Positions 19,671 to 28,840 of a DNA stretch of 64,000 nucleotides are shown piece by piece (within the stretch, counting starts at the first letter, position 1; each line of letters begins with the position of its first letter). Where the stretch lies: contig NZ_FNSM01000001.1 in NCBI RefSeq assembly GCF_900105415.1, positions 1,736,001 through 1,800,000 on the forward strand. The letters are read 5' to 3'. Under the pieces are notes generated by a model that was given only the letters and a program-made list of their open reading frames with translations, was not told the DNA's origin and ran no database searches. Source of the DNA: Streptomyces sp. TLI_105. GTDB taxonomy: Bacteria > Actinomycetota > Actinomycetes > Streptomycetales > Streptomycetaceae. The translations under genes were made by a program, and so were the position numbers.

Positions 19671-22600
19671 TCACCCCCGGCCGTCGGACCGACGCCACCG
19701 TCCGGCCGACCGGCGGACCGGCGTACCGGCAACCTGCGTTACCGAGGGTGTCCGGGTCCGTTCCGCCATCGCCGTCCAGAACCGGCCGAGCTCACGGTCG
19801 GTCATACCCTGCCAGCCTGCCCTCGTACGCCGGATGGTGCGCCTCTTCAGCAGGGCCTGCTGCTGCCAGCAGAAAGGTTCGCGCAGCTCGGCGCCCGGCT
19901 GCGTCCCCTTCGCGGGGTACGGGCACAGCTCGAACTGGCAGCTGCGCAGGCAGCTCGTCCCGGGTTCGGCCGTGCCCGGCATGCCCACCGTACGCTCGGG
20001 ATGGAGCGCCGTGCGGTCCTTGGTCAGGCAAGGCGGCAGAGTGGTGCGGTTGGTGCGCTCCAGCCGGCTGTCGACCATCACGCCGTCGCGTTCTGTGAGG
20101 TTCAGCAGCAGCAGAATGTCGGCGAGGAGCTGCTGGGCGCGCGGATTCAAGGTGCTCCACCCCACCGATGGCGGAATCCAGAGGTTGTGCTTGCGATGGA
20201 CGGTGGGATCGGCGGACCGTGAGCCGATGTTGACCATGGTCCCCTTCTCGTCGATCCAGATGAACCGCTCGGGACGCCGGGTCTCCAGGGCGAGCACCGC
20301 AAGGTCCCCGGCCTCGGCGACGAAGGGGTGCAGTCGCTTTCCTCCCCGCACCGCCACCTCGTCCGCGGGCCGATCGCCAGGAGCCTGCTCACTGCCCGCC
20401 ATGCCGAGCCAGCGTTCCACGGCCTGCAGCGGGTCGGGGCCGGCCCCGCGGCCGTCCTCGACGCCCTCCAGCCCGTCGTCGGTGCCGTCCGGCAGCTCCC
20501 ACAGGCACAGGGCGTGGATGAGGGTGACCTGGGAATACCAGTAGCGTGCGTGCGTCAGCAAGTGCTCCGCTCGTTCTATCAGGTACTCACGGGCCTCGTG
20601 AGAGGTTGCGGGATGCCGTCTTCGGCGGTTCGCCGCGCTCTTGAAGCCCTGGGCCAGGGCGATCTCCAGTGAGATGGGCAGGTCCGCGCGCCCCGTCGCG
20701 GGGTTCGGCATCAGGTGTTGCAGCCAGAGGTCCATGCGCTCCCGGGCCTGGCTGCACCGCTCGTTGCCCACCGAGCCCACGATCATGGGAACGAGCCAGG
20801 CCCTGGTGACGAACTCGCGCCAGATCTCCACTGCAGTATGCGCCTCCCGCGCGACCCCATCCGATTGGTCGGGCGGGCCGATTTTCTCCTCACGTGCCGT
20901 GCTCTCCTTGTACCTCTGGGCCTCCATTGCTGTTTTGTACTGTTCCCAGGGGTCGTATATTTTGGCGTCAGAGATCTCCTTACCCTTCGGCCACGGGAAG
21001 AGCCTGCGCAGTGCGTCGAATGCGTTGTCACCGCCCGCGCCGATCTCCTGGGCGATAGCCAGCCTGACGGGATAGCTGTCCTCGATCCAACTGATCCTCA
21101 TCATGTCGCTGTAGGCCGGCTTGGCCCACTTCCTGGGGTCTTCCTTGCTCAAGTGGTCGAGCCGGCGAGCCATCTCGCCGAAGGAGTGCACCAGTCGCAG
21201 CTTTGCCGCGTTGAGCGTTCTCGGATCGCCATCGACGATCGCCGGCCACCGCCGCAGGATCGTTTTGGTAATCCGCACGTGGGCCGAGTCATCGGCCTCG
21301 CCGGTGTCGATCTCCAACGCTGCGGCGAACAGGTCGAAGGCCTTTTCGTCCCGGCGCTCCCGGGCCGCCTTGACCAGCAGTTCGACGTTAGCGCGCTGCG
21401 GGGTCTCCGGCTTACGGCGGGAGCGCAGGACCAGGGCGATGAGAAGCTCACGACCGGGCTCGGCGAGTGCCGTTCCGAGGTCTCCCGCGGCGTCCTGCTG
21501 GACGGCGTCAAGGAAGGAGGACCCCAGATAGGCCTGCAGAATGCTGTGCGGGAATCTCACCTTGAAGCTCTGGGCTTCCACCAGCCCAAGTTGTTCACCC
21601 CACGCCGCATAGCGCGACAAGGTGGTGCGCCAGCAGAATTCATCCTCGTCCCTCGGCAGGTCTCCGACCCTCCGGCGCAGCTCGTCAAGGATCGCCGGAC
21701 AGGAGGTCTTCTTCCGCTCGCCGATGTCGCCGTTCCAGCTGATCAGTTCTTCGAATTTGACCTCCAGCCGGTCGTTGAGCAGTCCAATACAGGCCAGCGC
21801 CGAAATAACCGAAACTGTTTTCTCCCGCTGATCTTTCGAGATGTCGAACTGAGCCTGGAGATGGCCACCCACCAGTGCCTTCGTCCAGGATTCCAGGAGA
21901 TTCAACCGAATGCCCGACCGGTCGCCTCCCCGAGTGTCGACCTGGCCCCGCTCCCTGGTTTTCTCGAAATGCTCCAGAAGCTGGTGCTGTCGTAGCTGAC
22001 GGGCGATCTGGAGGTACAGCGGCGACTCGGCGACCGCAGCCGTCTCGACGATCCAATCCAGCCTCCGGTTGTCCGCACCGGGCTCCCCCTGCATCAAGTA
22101 GCCAAGCGCGGCCTCCTCGCTGAGGGGTTCGAGATCGATGACGGCCGCCTGGGTGCGTTCGAGCGCCGTGTGCGGACGCGAGGCGATCACCAGCGGAAGC
22201 TTCTGCTTCTGGGCCCGGCCGATCGCGCGGCGGATCAAACTGTCCCGGTTCGCCTGATTCTCGTCGTCGCAGAACGCCTCTTCGAGACCGTCCGCGACGA
22301 CCACGGCCTTGTCCTCCATACAGAGCTGCCGCCACACCCGCTCGGCCTGGGCCCTGGATATCACCCCGGGGTCCACCTCGTCACAGAAGCGCTTTTTTGC
22401 CAGCTCGCCGAAATTCAGGTCGTCACCGTCGAGATCGATGCGCCGGAGGTGAATCGGGACGGGAACGGCGCCGTTCTCCGCCAGCACCTGGGTCAGTTGC
22501 ACGAGCACGGCCGTCTTCCCGCTGCCGATACCACCCACGAGCACGTACGGCCGGCGGCGGCGCCGGTCCCGCAGGGCTTGTGCGATGACCGAGCACAACT

Positions 22601-23099
22601 CCTGCCGGCCGACGACCTCGTCCACGATCGTTCCGGCCGTGGGCACCAGCTGCTGCGGGTTCCTCCGCGCGGTTCGCCCGATCGGCCGGATCGCCTTCCA
22701 GTGTCGAACACCCAGAAAGACAGCCGTGCTTAGCGAGAAAACGAGGAAGGGCGTGACGAAGCTGATGACCACGCTGCAGGACTGGCCGGTTTTCAGGCAG
22801 GTGTTCTCGACGAACCCGGGCTTTCCGTCGATGATCACGTCAACGGCCAGGAACAGCCAGCCCAGGAGGAGGATCGTTCCGATCCAGGCGAACATCTTGA
22901 CATAGTTTCCGGGTGTCCATCTCCCGTACCATTCCCGGGGAGTGGACACCCGCTGCCGGGCCTCGCCGCGAATGCGTCGCATTCGCCACGCCCGACTTAC
23001 ATGGGATCTCAGCCAGGAACGGAAGCGCTTTCCACGAACGAAGCGCGGCTCGCCCCGAGGGCGAAACTTCCCCTCAGGATGCCGGATGACCTGATTCAT
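19671..23099 (-). CDS. membrane-anchored NACHT/STAND-type NTPase with Cys-rich C-terminus
   Basis: A 1142-residue protein. A basic N-terminal tail (1-60) is followed by two predicted membrane segments (about 69-91 and 108-130). A NACHT-like P-loop NTPase domain comes next: Walker A GGIGSGKT (189-196), Walker B AVVVADGLEEAF (265-276), sensor-like LVIASRPH (303-310). A long helical region follows (about 400-950) without obvious repeats. The tail has a Cys cluster (LPPCLTKDR, then SCLRSCQFELCPYP, then REPFC) resembling a zinc site. STAND NTPases of this design often sense invaders and oligomerise, so a defence role is plausible but unproven. Third-position GC is clearly lower than in neighbouring genes, and transposon remnants lie upstream, suggesting acquisition. 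The ATG at 23099 has GAGGGAAG upstream. Confidence 0.8.
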   Translation of the reverse strand: MNQVIRHPEGKFRPRGEPRFVRGKRFRSWLRSHVSRAWRMRRIRGEARQRVSTPREWYGRWTPGNYVKMFAWIGTILLLGWLFLAVDVIIDGKPGFVENTCLKTGQSCSVVISFVTPFLVFSLSTAVFLGVRHWKAIRPIGRTARRNPQQLVPTAGTIVDEVVGRQELCSVIAQALRDRRRRRPYVLVGGIGSGKTAVLVQLTQVLAENGAVPVPIHLRRIDLDGDDLNFGELAKKRFCDEVDPGVISRAQAERVWRQLCMEDKAVVVADGLEEAFCDDENQANRDSLIRRAIGRAQKQKLPLVIASRPHTALERTQAAVIDLEPLSEEAALGYLMQGEPGADNRRLDWIVETAAVAESPLYLQIARQLRQHQLLEHFEKTRERGQVDTRGGDRSGIRLNLLESWTKALVGGHLQAQFDISKDQREKTVSVISALACIGLLNDRLEVKFEELISWNGDIGERKKTSCPAILDELRRRVGDLPRDEDEFCWRTTLSRYAAWGEQLGLVEAQSFKVRFPHSILQAYLGSSFLDAVQQDAAGDLGTALAEPGRELLIALVLRSRRKPETPQRANVELLVKAARERRDEKAFDLFAAALEIDTGEADDSAHVRITKTILRRWPAIVDGDPRTLNAAKLRLVHSFGEMARRLDHLSKEDPRKWAKPAYSDMMRISWIEDSYPVRLAIAQEIGAGGDNAFDALRRLFPWPKGKEISDAKIYDPWEQYKTAMEAQRYKESTAREEKIGPPDQSDGVAREAHTAVEIWREFVTRAWLVPMIVGSVGNERCSQARERMDLWLQHLMPNPATGRADLPISLEIALAQGFKSAANRRRRHPATSHEAREYLIERAEHLLTHARYWYSQVTLIHALCLWELPDGTDDGLEGVEDGRGAGPDPLQAVERWLGMAGSEQAPGDRPADEVAVRGGKRLHPFVAEAGDLAVLALETRRPERFIWIDEKGTMVNIGSRSADPTVHRKHNLWIPPSVGWSTLNPRAQQLLADILLLLNLTERDGVMVDSRLERTNRTTLPPCLTKDRTALHPERTVGMPGTAEPGTSCLRSCQFELCPYPAKGTQPGAELREPFCWQQQALLKRRTIRRTRAGWQGMTDRELGRFWTAMAERTRTPSVTQVAGTPVRRSAGRWRRSDGRG

Positions 23100-23200
23100 C
23101 GGGGTCTTCCCTCACTGACGCCGGATGAAATATGCCACCGCCCATAGCAGCCAGACTACGCGGTCCGCGGCCAGGACGCGCAGTGGCTTGGGGCCGCACC

Positions 23201-23389
23201 TGGGAGGACAATCCGCTCCTGCGGGGCCCAGGTCATCCCGACGCTCTCACGACCCGGCATCACCTCGCCTGTCGGCGAGACCATGCAGGAAATGCGGCTG
23301 ATGTGGCCACCATGTTGGCGGAGCTGTTGGAGGGCCATCGGCGCGTGCTGGGCCCAGAAGCCGTATCTCAACCGAACTTGATGTTTTGA
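23201..23389 (+). pseudogene. remnant of a TPR (kinesin-light-chain-type) protein
   Basis: About 60 codons ending in TGA encode one and a half tetratricopeptide repeats of the type found in Streptomyces NB-ARC/TPR regulators: GPGHPDALTTRHHLACRRD, then AGNAADVATMLAELLEGHRR and VLGPEA. The start and the rest of the gene are missing. It abuts the NACHT gene's upstream side on the opposite strand and is probably the last piece of a deleted STAND-type gene. Confidence 0.7.
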
Positions 23390-23489
23390 TTCCTCCTACT
23401 GAACCTGAAAGCGTGATGTCGGAGCCGTTTGCCTGATAGCTGCAGGGCGGTGCCGCTACTTCTACGGCCGTGAGATACGCGCAGGGCGG

Positions 23490-23753
23490 GTGAAGACGTT
23501 GATCGGCCGTCGGCCGGCTGTTCCCCGTCAGCTACATGGTCGAGGGGACCTGGGCACTGCCCAAGCGCCACGGTTGGTCCTGGCAGCAGCCGACCCGCCG
23601 GGCCATCGAGCACGACGAGCAGGCGGCCCAGTTGTGGAAGAAGGAGGTCTGGCCCCGGGAAAACGCGCCGTGGCGGCTCGGGGAGCCTGGCTGGTCTTCG
23701 AGGAGGAAGCCGGGCAGGCCATGGGTTCAGCCAAGATTCTCGTGATGCGGTGA
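23490..23753 (+). mobile_element. IS630-family transposase fragment, multiply frameshifted
   Basis: Pieces in three frames match the middle of IS630-type transposases: KTLIGR, then FPVSYMVEGTWALPKRHGWS and RRAIEHDEQAAQLWKKEVWP, then GAWLVFEEEAGQAM (start of the catalytic domain). Both ends of the element are missing and no terminal repeats are visible. Confidence 0.75.
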
Positions 23754-23860
23754 CGGCGCGTCATGCTGATCGGTTGACGTGCTCTGCTCGTGCTGCGCTG
23801 CGCCGGTGACGCGCTGGTCGAGGCAGTAGGACGCTGCGATCGCGTGAGGAGAGGCTGCGG

Positions 23861-24160
23861 TTGCTGCTCCCGCATCTTGCCCAGGTGTTGGTGGAGCAGG
23901 TGCGGGTCGAGGAGGGGAAGGTGCTGGCCGTCGCCCGAACTCGGGACGGCACGACAGCGCCCTGCCCTGACGGTGGTGTGTCGGCTCGCCGGGTGCACAG
24001 CCGCTACCAGCACCACCTGGCCGACGCTGCCCTCGGCGGCCGCTCGGTCGCCATCGAGCTGTGCGTCCGGCGGATGTTCTGCGACACCGCTGACCGCACT
24101 CGTCGGACCTCCGCCGAGCAGGACATCCGCCGCCCGGAGTGGGCCCCTAAGAGGTCCGCC
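23861..24160 (+). mobile_element. ISL3-family transposase N-terminal fragment
   Basis: The frame LLPHLAQVLVEQVRVEEGKV, with HSRYQHHLADAALGGRSVAI and ELCVRRMFCDT, matches the N-terminal zinc-binding region of ISL3 transposases. The CPxCG knuckle is damaged (APCPDGGVS) and the sequence diverges after about 24130. No inverted repeats found. Confidence 0.7.
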
Positions 24161-24200
24161 ACGCCTTCCTCGGACGACAACTGCCCCGGCCACCAAATGA

Positions 24201-24440
24201 CCCTCAGGGACCGGGAGGCCGGCGCGTCCTACCGGAAGTTCCTGCGCAAGTACGGTGAGGCCGACGTCCGCGAGAAACTGCGTGAGCGCCGGTACGAGCG
24301 CATGGTCACCCCGAACCGCGCCATACACCTCTTTGTCGGCGACATCGCCGCCCATTCCAGGACCTTCATGCTGCTCGGCCCCTTCCACCCCGAACGATCA
24401 GTGGTCGCGGGCGGGCTCCAGGAGGGCTTGTTCTCCCTGT
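24201..24440 (+). pseudogene. unidentified coding remnant
   Basis: About 75 residues (ASYRKFLRKYGEADVREKLR, NRAIHLFVGDIAAHSRTFML, LGPFHPERSVVAGG) look like real protein by composition, but both ends run into non-coding sequence. I do not recognise the family. Confidence 0.45.
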
Positions 24441-25098
24441 GGACGAGCCGTCGCACCCCACCGCGAACCGCCGCGCAGACCGCGGTTCGCCTGCTTCCAT
24501 CCCGCTGCCACTACGTCGCACAGCCTGTCCTGACGCACGGATCATGGTCCCGACCAGCGACGATCCTCCTTCCGAGGCAACCCCCGCGGGGGAGAACCGG
24601 AGCCTCCGGCATCACCTCACCCGTACGTCGACAAGCCCGTACGCCGTCCAGTTCGACATCCTCGGCGCGGCGTACCGATGCCGTGATCAATCACAGTGGG
24701 TGGGAGCGGGCTCGTCGGGCGTTCGCTCCGTCCCACGCCCTCGGCCTCAGGACAACCGGCCCCTCGGCATTCACGAAATCACTGCGGCGCCCCTGGATGT
24801 GGACGGCGCGGACTCCCTCCGAGGCAGACGACTCGCGGGTCGACAGGGGAACCGTTCACCAGGTCTCGCGCGCTCCCGGGGGGCCTTCTCTTCCCGCCAC
24901 TCGGCGGGGGTGCGCCTGCCGATCGTCGGATGGTCGAAGAGACGTCCCGCCTTGCAGGCTGGGGCATGACACGCCGTACGGAGGAGCGGGCGCTCGCCCT
25001 CTCCCACCGGTCACCGGCCGGTGCGGCGGACCGTCGTGAGGCGCCCGCTACGGGGCGTTCGCCCTGCCAGAGCAGCAGACCACCAGGAAAGGAATCCT
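24441..25098. other. featureless debris
   Basis: No gene, hairpin or repeat that I can support in this 658-base stretch; open frames lack codon bias and the base composition is less skewed than in flanking genes. Confidence 0.5.
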
Positions 25099-25403
25099 GT
25101 GAACACCGCATCCGCCCCGGAGGCGACGGGTGCCGAGGCCCTGCGCGTCCGCGAGACGCTCACGGCCCTGTACGGGTATGTCCGCCCACACCGGTGGACC
25201 GTCGTGCTCGGTCTGTTCCTGGCGCTGGCCGTCACCAACACCGCCCCCACCCGGCCGTCCGTCGCCCTGCCCAGCGCCCGCCACGGCCTCATCGGTCTGA
25301 AGGAACGCGCCGAACTGCTCCACGGCACGCTCACCGCCGAACCACCCCACGGGGCGGCTACACGATCGAACTGCGCGCCCCCGCCCGGCCCGACCGACCC
25401 TGA
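25099..25403 (+). pseudogene. chimeric remnant: ABC transporter N-terminus joined to histidine-kinase C-terminus
   Basis: From a GTG at 25099 with an AAAGGA site, about 50 residues (ALYGYVRPHRWTVVLGLFLA) are the start of a fused ABC permease/ATPase. They run directly into ARHGLIGLKERAELLHGTLT, the ATP-lid end of a NarL-type sensor kinase. A one-base shift at an HGG-coding G run then leads to GGYTIELRAPARPDRP and TGA at 25403. A deletion must have joined two unrelated genes. Confidence 0.65.
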
Positions 25404-25495
25404 CCGCACGAGCACCCGCCACCCCGCCCGTCGACCGCACGAGCCACAGCCCCGACCGACACCCACCGCGGCAGAAGCGTCGTCAAGACCGGCCG

Positions 25496-25627
25496 GGTGG
25501 GTGGCCGTTCGCGATCCTGCTGATGGCGGTGGTGTGCACGAGCCTGTACGTGGTCTTCAAGAGGTGGGACCGGGTCTGGGCGGCGGCCCGGGCAGTCGAT
25601 CGACTCCGCAGCGGCGAACGCCGATGA
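25496..25627 (+). pseudogene. remnant of a CorA C-terminus
   Basis: The frame reads GWPFAILLMAVVCTSLYVVF then KRWDRVW and stops at 25627. It closely parallels the tail of the intact CorA-like protein at 19144 (GYPFAIGLMGIVCTSLYVIF, KRRDWL). Only the last membrane helix survives. Confidence 0.65.
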
Positions 25628-25708
25628 GGGGCCCGCCCGCGTCCCCAAGTCTCTTCTACGGCACCACCAGCCCCGGTTCTTTCTCGCGGGGAGACGCCGT
25701 GGGCCGTG

Positions 25709-26542
25709 TTACGCCGCTGCCGGGGCGAAGGGGTGCAGTTCGTCGGCGCCGGACTGGACGATCCCGTAGGTGCTTTCCGGTACTTCGTTCCACGCGCCCG
25801 GCAGGTCGCCGAGGGGCTCGGACACGATGAGACGGGTTTCCTCAGAGATGTCCTGCAGGAACGCGACATCGGGATGCAGTCTGCGCAGGGCTTCCACCCG
25901 GCTGCTGTAGAAGAGGGAACGGGAGGTGTGCGCGCTGGAGTAGCGGAAGGCCCAGAGGCGTTCGCCGTCGGTGATGGCGAGTGTCATCTGGAGCGGGAAC
26001 TCCACGTCGTGTTCGCGGCCTACGCGCTCGACCGTTCCCGCCATCCGGGCGACGGCGGCGGGCGGGTCCTGGTCGAGGCCGAACGTGAGAGCCAGGTAGA
26101 ACATGACCTCGGAGTCCGTCGTCCCCTCGATGTCGACGTACAACCCGGGGTCGATGAGCATGGTGAGGTCACGGCGCATGAGGGGGAACCCGGCGATGGC
26201 GCCGTTGTGCATGAACATCCAGCGGCCGTACCGGAACGGGTGGCAGTTCGACTGTTGCACCGCGGTTCCGGTCGATGCCCGGATGTGGGCGAAGAACAAG
26301 GGGGAGTGGACGTGGTCCGCCAGTTCCCGCAGGTTCCGGTTGTTCCAGGCGGGGCCGATGTCCCTGAAGAGGGCCGGGGATTCGTTGCTCTCCGTGTACC
26401 AGCCGACCCCGAACCCGTCGCCGTTGGTGGTCTCCACACCGAGTTTTGAATGCAGGCTCTGGTCGATCAGGGAGTGCGCCGGTTTGTAGAGAAGGGTGTC
26501 GAGCAATATGGGAGTGCCCGAGTAAGCGAGCCATCGGCACAT
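25709..26542 (-). CDS. class II glutamine amidotransferase (YafJ-like)
   Basis: A 277-residue N-terminal-nucleophile amidotransferase domain protein. Cys2 (MCRWLAYSG) would be the nucleophile after Met removal. Family blocks follow: NGDGFGVGWYTE, FFAHIRASTGTAVQQSNCHP, FMHNGAIAGF, and GTTDSEVMFYLALTFGL. It should release ammonia from glutamine, but stand-alone members such as YafJ have no agreed acceptor; in Actinobacteria some resemble the EgtC hydrolase. It lacks the ergothioneine genes around it. ATG at 26542 gives the correct mature N-terminus. It lies 226 bases downstream of DUF2254 on the same strand. Confidence 0.93.
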   Translation of the reverse strand: MCRWLAYSGTPILLDTLLYKPAHSLIDQSLHSKLGVETTNGDGFGVGWYTESNESPALFRDIGPAWNNRNLRELADHVHSPLFFAHIRASTGTAVQQSNCHPFRYGRWMFMHNGAIAGFPLMRRDLTMLIDPGLYVDIEGTTDSEVMFYLALTFGLDQDPPAAVARMAGTVERVGREHDVEFPLQMTLAITDGERLWAFRYSSAHTSRSLFYSSRVEALRRLHPDVAFLQDISEETRLIVSEPLGDLPGAWNEVPESTYGIVQSGADELHPFAPAAA

Positions 26543-26768
26543 GGGTCACCGCCTGTGTCACTGCCGTGTTCCGGAGCGGGGATCCGCCGTGTCCTGCGGA
26601 GCCCGGCCTCTTTCCCCGTGGCTCCGCGAGACGACTTCGGAGGGGATCGTCCGACCCTTCCATTCTCGGCCTCCTCGTCCGGTGGTGCCACGCATGCGTC
26701 CCCGGTGCCGGCACGATCACGCTCGTGGCCGACCGGTGGGCGCCCCCGTAGGAACGGCCCCGTCCGGC

Positions 26769-28019
26769 TCAGGTCTCCGTCCAGACGAGCGGGTACGCCG
26801 TGCCGCCGGTCCGCTCGACCCACTGGAGCCGGGCGTGCACGAGGGCGCGCCGGGCCTCGGGGGTCCGCTCCACCAGCCTGCGCAGGAGGTCGCGCGTTCC
26901 GCGCAGTGCCATCGGAGACCCGTGGGCGGCGAGGATCACGTCGTCGAGGGCGGTCCGGACGTACCGGTCCCAGCCCGGAGCCGGAACGCTCACCCTCGTC
27001 CGTCCGGCGGGATCGTCGAACCGGCCGATGTCCAGATCGCGGTCGGCGAGGCAGACCAGCAGGCCTTCGAGGCGGTCCAGGGCCTCCACTGCCGTGGCCG
27101 GATCGTTCACCGCGGGCGACAGGGCGCGGAGGGCGATGTCGGCGAGGAGCCTGATGGGCAGTTCGGGGTCTTGGTCGAAGGTCCGCTCGACCCCCGTCGA
27201 CAGGACCGCGCGGAGCGCTTCCTCCCACGCGCCGCCCGGGGACACCCGGGCGATCACCATGCCTTCCGTCAGGGTCGTGCCCGGGGAGACGTGGAAGGCG
27301 ACCGCGAGTTCGTGTTCCCGAGCGATGTCCAGGAGGGCGGGCACGTCGATGCTCTGCAGCACGACCGGTGGCCCCGTCCAGCGGACCGCCGCGCCCGTGT
27401 CGGCCACCGGGGGCGGCGGGCCCACGGCCGTTCCGGCCGGAACGTACGGGCGGACGTACAGGGTGTCGTACAGGTGGTGCGCGCGGGCCGCGATCGCCGT
27501 GAGCGAGTGACCGAGCTGGATCGAGTCGAACGCCTTCATCTGCAGCGTACGCATCAGCCCGAGCGCGACCAGGGTGAGGAGCATGGCCGCGCCCGGAATG
27601 AGGACGGAGACGCTTTTCCGGGAACCGATGGCCAGGCCCGAGGTGACGCAGAAGACGAACACGCCGACGGTGAGGGCGAACGTCCGCCAGACGATCGGTT
27701 CCTGACGGAACAGGCCGAGGCGGGGAGTGAACGTGCTCGCGGAGAACTGCACCACGAGGAAGAGCACCGAGTAGATGATGCTCACCAGGCTGATGACACC
27801 GAAGCCCAGGGTGAACAGCACGCTGACCACCCGGCCCGCGTCCGCCTGGGGCCCCGCTGTGATCAGGGGGGCCAGGAGCCCCAGTCCCAGACCGGCGGCA
27901 GCGCACAGCAGCTGGGACAGGTCCCTGCGCATGGCGCGCGTGGGCCGTCGGAACGATGCGGTCCGCCATCGCCGACGCCGTGCCTCGAAGCGGGCGGGAG
28001 CAGGGGGGTGGTCGGGCAT
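26769..28019 (-). CDS. DUF2254 membrane protein
   Basis: A 416-residue membrane protein of the DUF2254 family, function unknown. Four apolar segments lie in the first 160 residues (LLCAAAGLGLGLLAPLI; VLFTLGFGVISLVSIIYSVL; FALTVGVFVFCVTSGLAIG; LIPGAAMLLTLVALGLM). The typical FSASTFTPRLGLFRQEP loop sits between segments two and three, then a soluble C-terminal domain (IRLLADIALRALSPAVNDPA, a family hallmark). It starts the series of stress-type genes from 28 to 33 kb. ATG 28019 is preceded by GGAGGCCGG. Confidence 0.9.
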   Translation of the reverse strand: MPDHPPAPARFEARRRRWRTASFRRPTRAMRRDLSQLLCAAAGLGLGLLAPLITAGPQADAGRVVSVLFTLGFGVISLVSIIYSVLFLVVQFSASTFTPRLGLFRQEPIVWRTFALTVGVFVFCVTSGLAIGSRKSVSVLIPGAAMLLTLVALGLMRTLQMKAFDSIQLGHSLTAIAARAHHLYDTLYVRPYVPAGTAVGPPPPVADTGAAVRWTGPPVVLQSIDVPALLDIAREHELAVAFHVSPGTTLTEGMVIARVSPGGAWEEALRAVLSTGVERTFDQDPELPIRLLADIALRALSPAVNDPATAVEALDRLEGLLVCLADRDLDIGRFDDPAGRTRVSVPAPGWDRYVRTALDDVILAAHGSPMALRGTRDLLRRLVERTPEARRALVHARLQWVERTGGTAYPLVWTET

Positions 28020-28162
28020 CCGGCCTCCTCCGGATTCACCGCGGCCCGCCGCGTCACGAACCGGCGGTACGTGGAGGTCGATGGCGGATCGAGAACAAGG
28101 GGTGCGCCCCAGGGCCTGCAGGGGCCGGACCCGGCGTACCGGCAGTCCTACGGGAGCACGTG

Positions 28163-28348
28163 TCAGGAGTGGCCCCTCCTGAGTGAGTCCCTGACGCCCC
28201 GAGCGCGCTCACGGGCCTCCCTCATGGCTTCGCGGACCTTTGCTTTCGCCTGGTCGGTCTTGCCCTCCGACTCGAGCCTCTCGTCGCCGGTGATCTTTCC
28301 GGCGATCTCCTTGATCCTGCCTCTGAACTTGTCCGTGGCACTGTTCAT
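28163..28348 (-). CDS. CsbD family small stress protein
   Basis: A 61-residue, highly charged helical protein of the CsbD family: DKFRGRIKEIAGKITGDERL followed by ESEGKTDQAKAKVREA. Family members are induced by general stress (sigma-B type) in Gram-positive bacteria; the molecular role is unclear. The start ATG at 28348 has GAAGGAAA 6 bases upstream. A longer frame upstream exists but does not match the family. A terminator at 28438-28460 separates it from the SHOCT gene, so it has its own promoter. Confidence 0.92.
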   Translation of the reverse strand: MNSATDKFRGRIKEIAGKITGDERLESEGKTDQAKAKVREAMREARERARGVRDSLRRGHS

Positions 28349-28437
28349 GTCCGTGTTTCCTTCTTCGGATCGTTTCCCCTCGGCCTCATATCGACGCCGC
28401 AAGCACAGTCGCGTCCACCGGCTCCCGTCGGCCTCGT

Positions 28438-28460
28438 CCCGCACGGGGTCACCGTGCGGG
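28438..28460. terminator. terminator after the SHOCT gene
   Basis: Perfect 9-bp hairpin (28438-28446 with 28452-28460), 5-base loop, 59 bases downstream of the minus-strand SHOCT gene stop at 28519. Confidence 0.65.
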
Positions 28461-28518
28461 AGGGGACCCTGCCGAACGCTTCTCGGGGCACCGGCGCGGA
28501 CCCCTGAGGCACTGCGGT

Positions 28519-28806
28519 TCAGAACTCGAGGATGCGGCGCTTCTGCGCCTCGAACTCCGATTCGGTAAGCACGCCCTGGTCCCTCAACTGACCGAGCTGG
28601 TGCAACTGGGAGATCTTGGCGTCCATGGGTGCCGCGGCGGGAGGCGCCGCGCTGGAGGGCTGTTGGGCGGCGGCCTGTTGGGCGGCCTGTTCTTCGTTCT
28701 GCTGAGCCCAGCGGCCGGCTTGACGGCGCGAGACACGGTTGGACACGGCGGTGGCCGTACCGGAGATGACCGCGGTACGGGCGACGCCGCGCAGAAGGCC
28801 GGGCAT
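28519..28806 (-). CDS. SHOCT domain protein
   Basis: A 95-residue protein. The N-terminal part is a short conserved segment (MPGLLRGVARTAVISGTATA) that ends in VSNRVSRRQAGRWAQQ. A Gln/Ala-rich linker follows. The C-terminal 30 residues form a SHOCT motif (QLHQLGQLRDQGVLTESEFE, then AQKRRILEF), a short helical hairpin found at protein termini and thought to mediate oligomerisation. ATG at 28806 was chosen because the family begins with this MPGLLR segment; upstream sequence is not coding-like. It follows DUF6325 by 34 bases and the two probably form one transcript. Confidence 0.88.
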   Translation of the reverse strand: MPGLLRGVARTAVISGTATAVSNRVSRRQAGRWAQQNEEQAAQQAAAQQPSSAAPPAAAPMDAKISQLHQLGQLRDQGVLTESEFEAQKRRILEF

Positions 28807-28840
28807 GGCGGAAATCCTTGTCGTCAGGTGGTTGATCGCC

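Noticed and set aside
23536-24160. Intact insertion sequence
   Set aside because: Fragments from two different IS families lie in different frames, without ends or inverted repeats.
19671-25708. Prophage or integrative element with attachment sites
   Set aside because: No integrase, tRNA, direct-repeat ends or structural phage genes were seen; only fragments of transposases.
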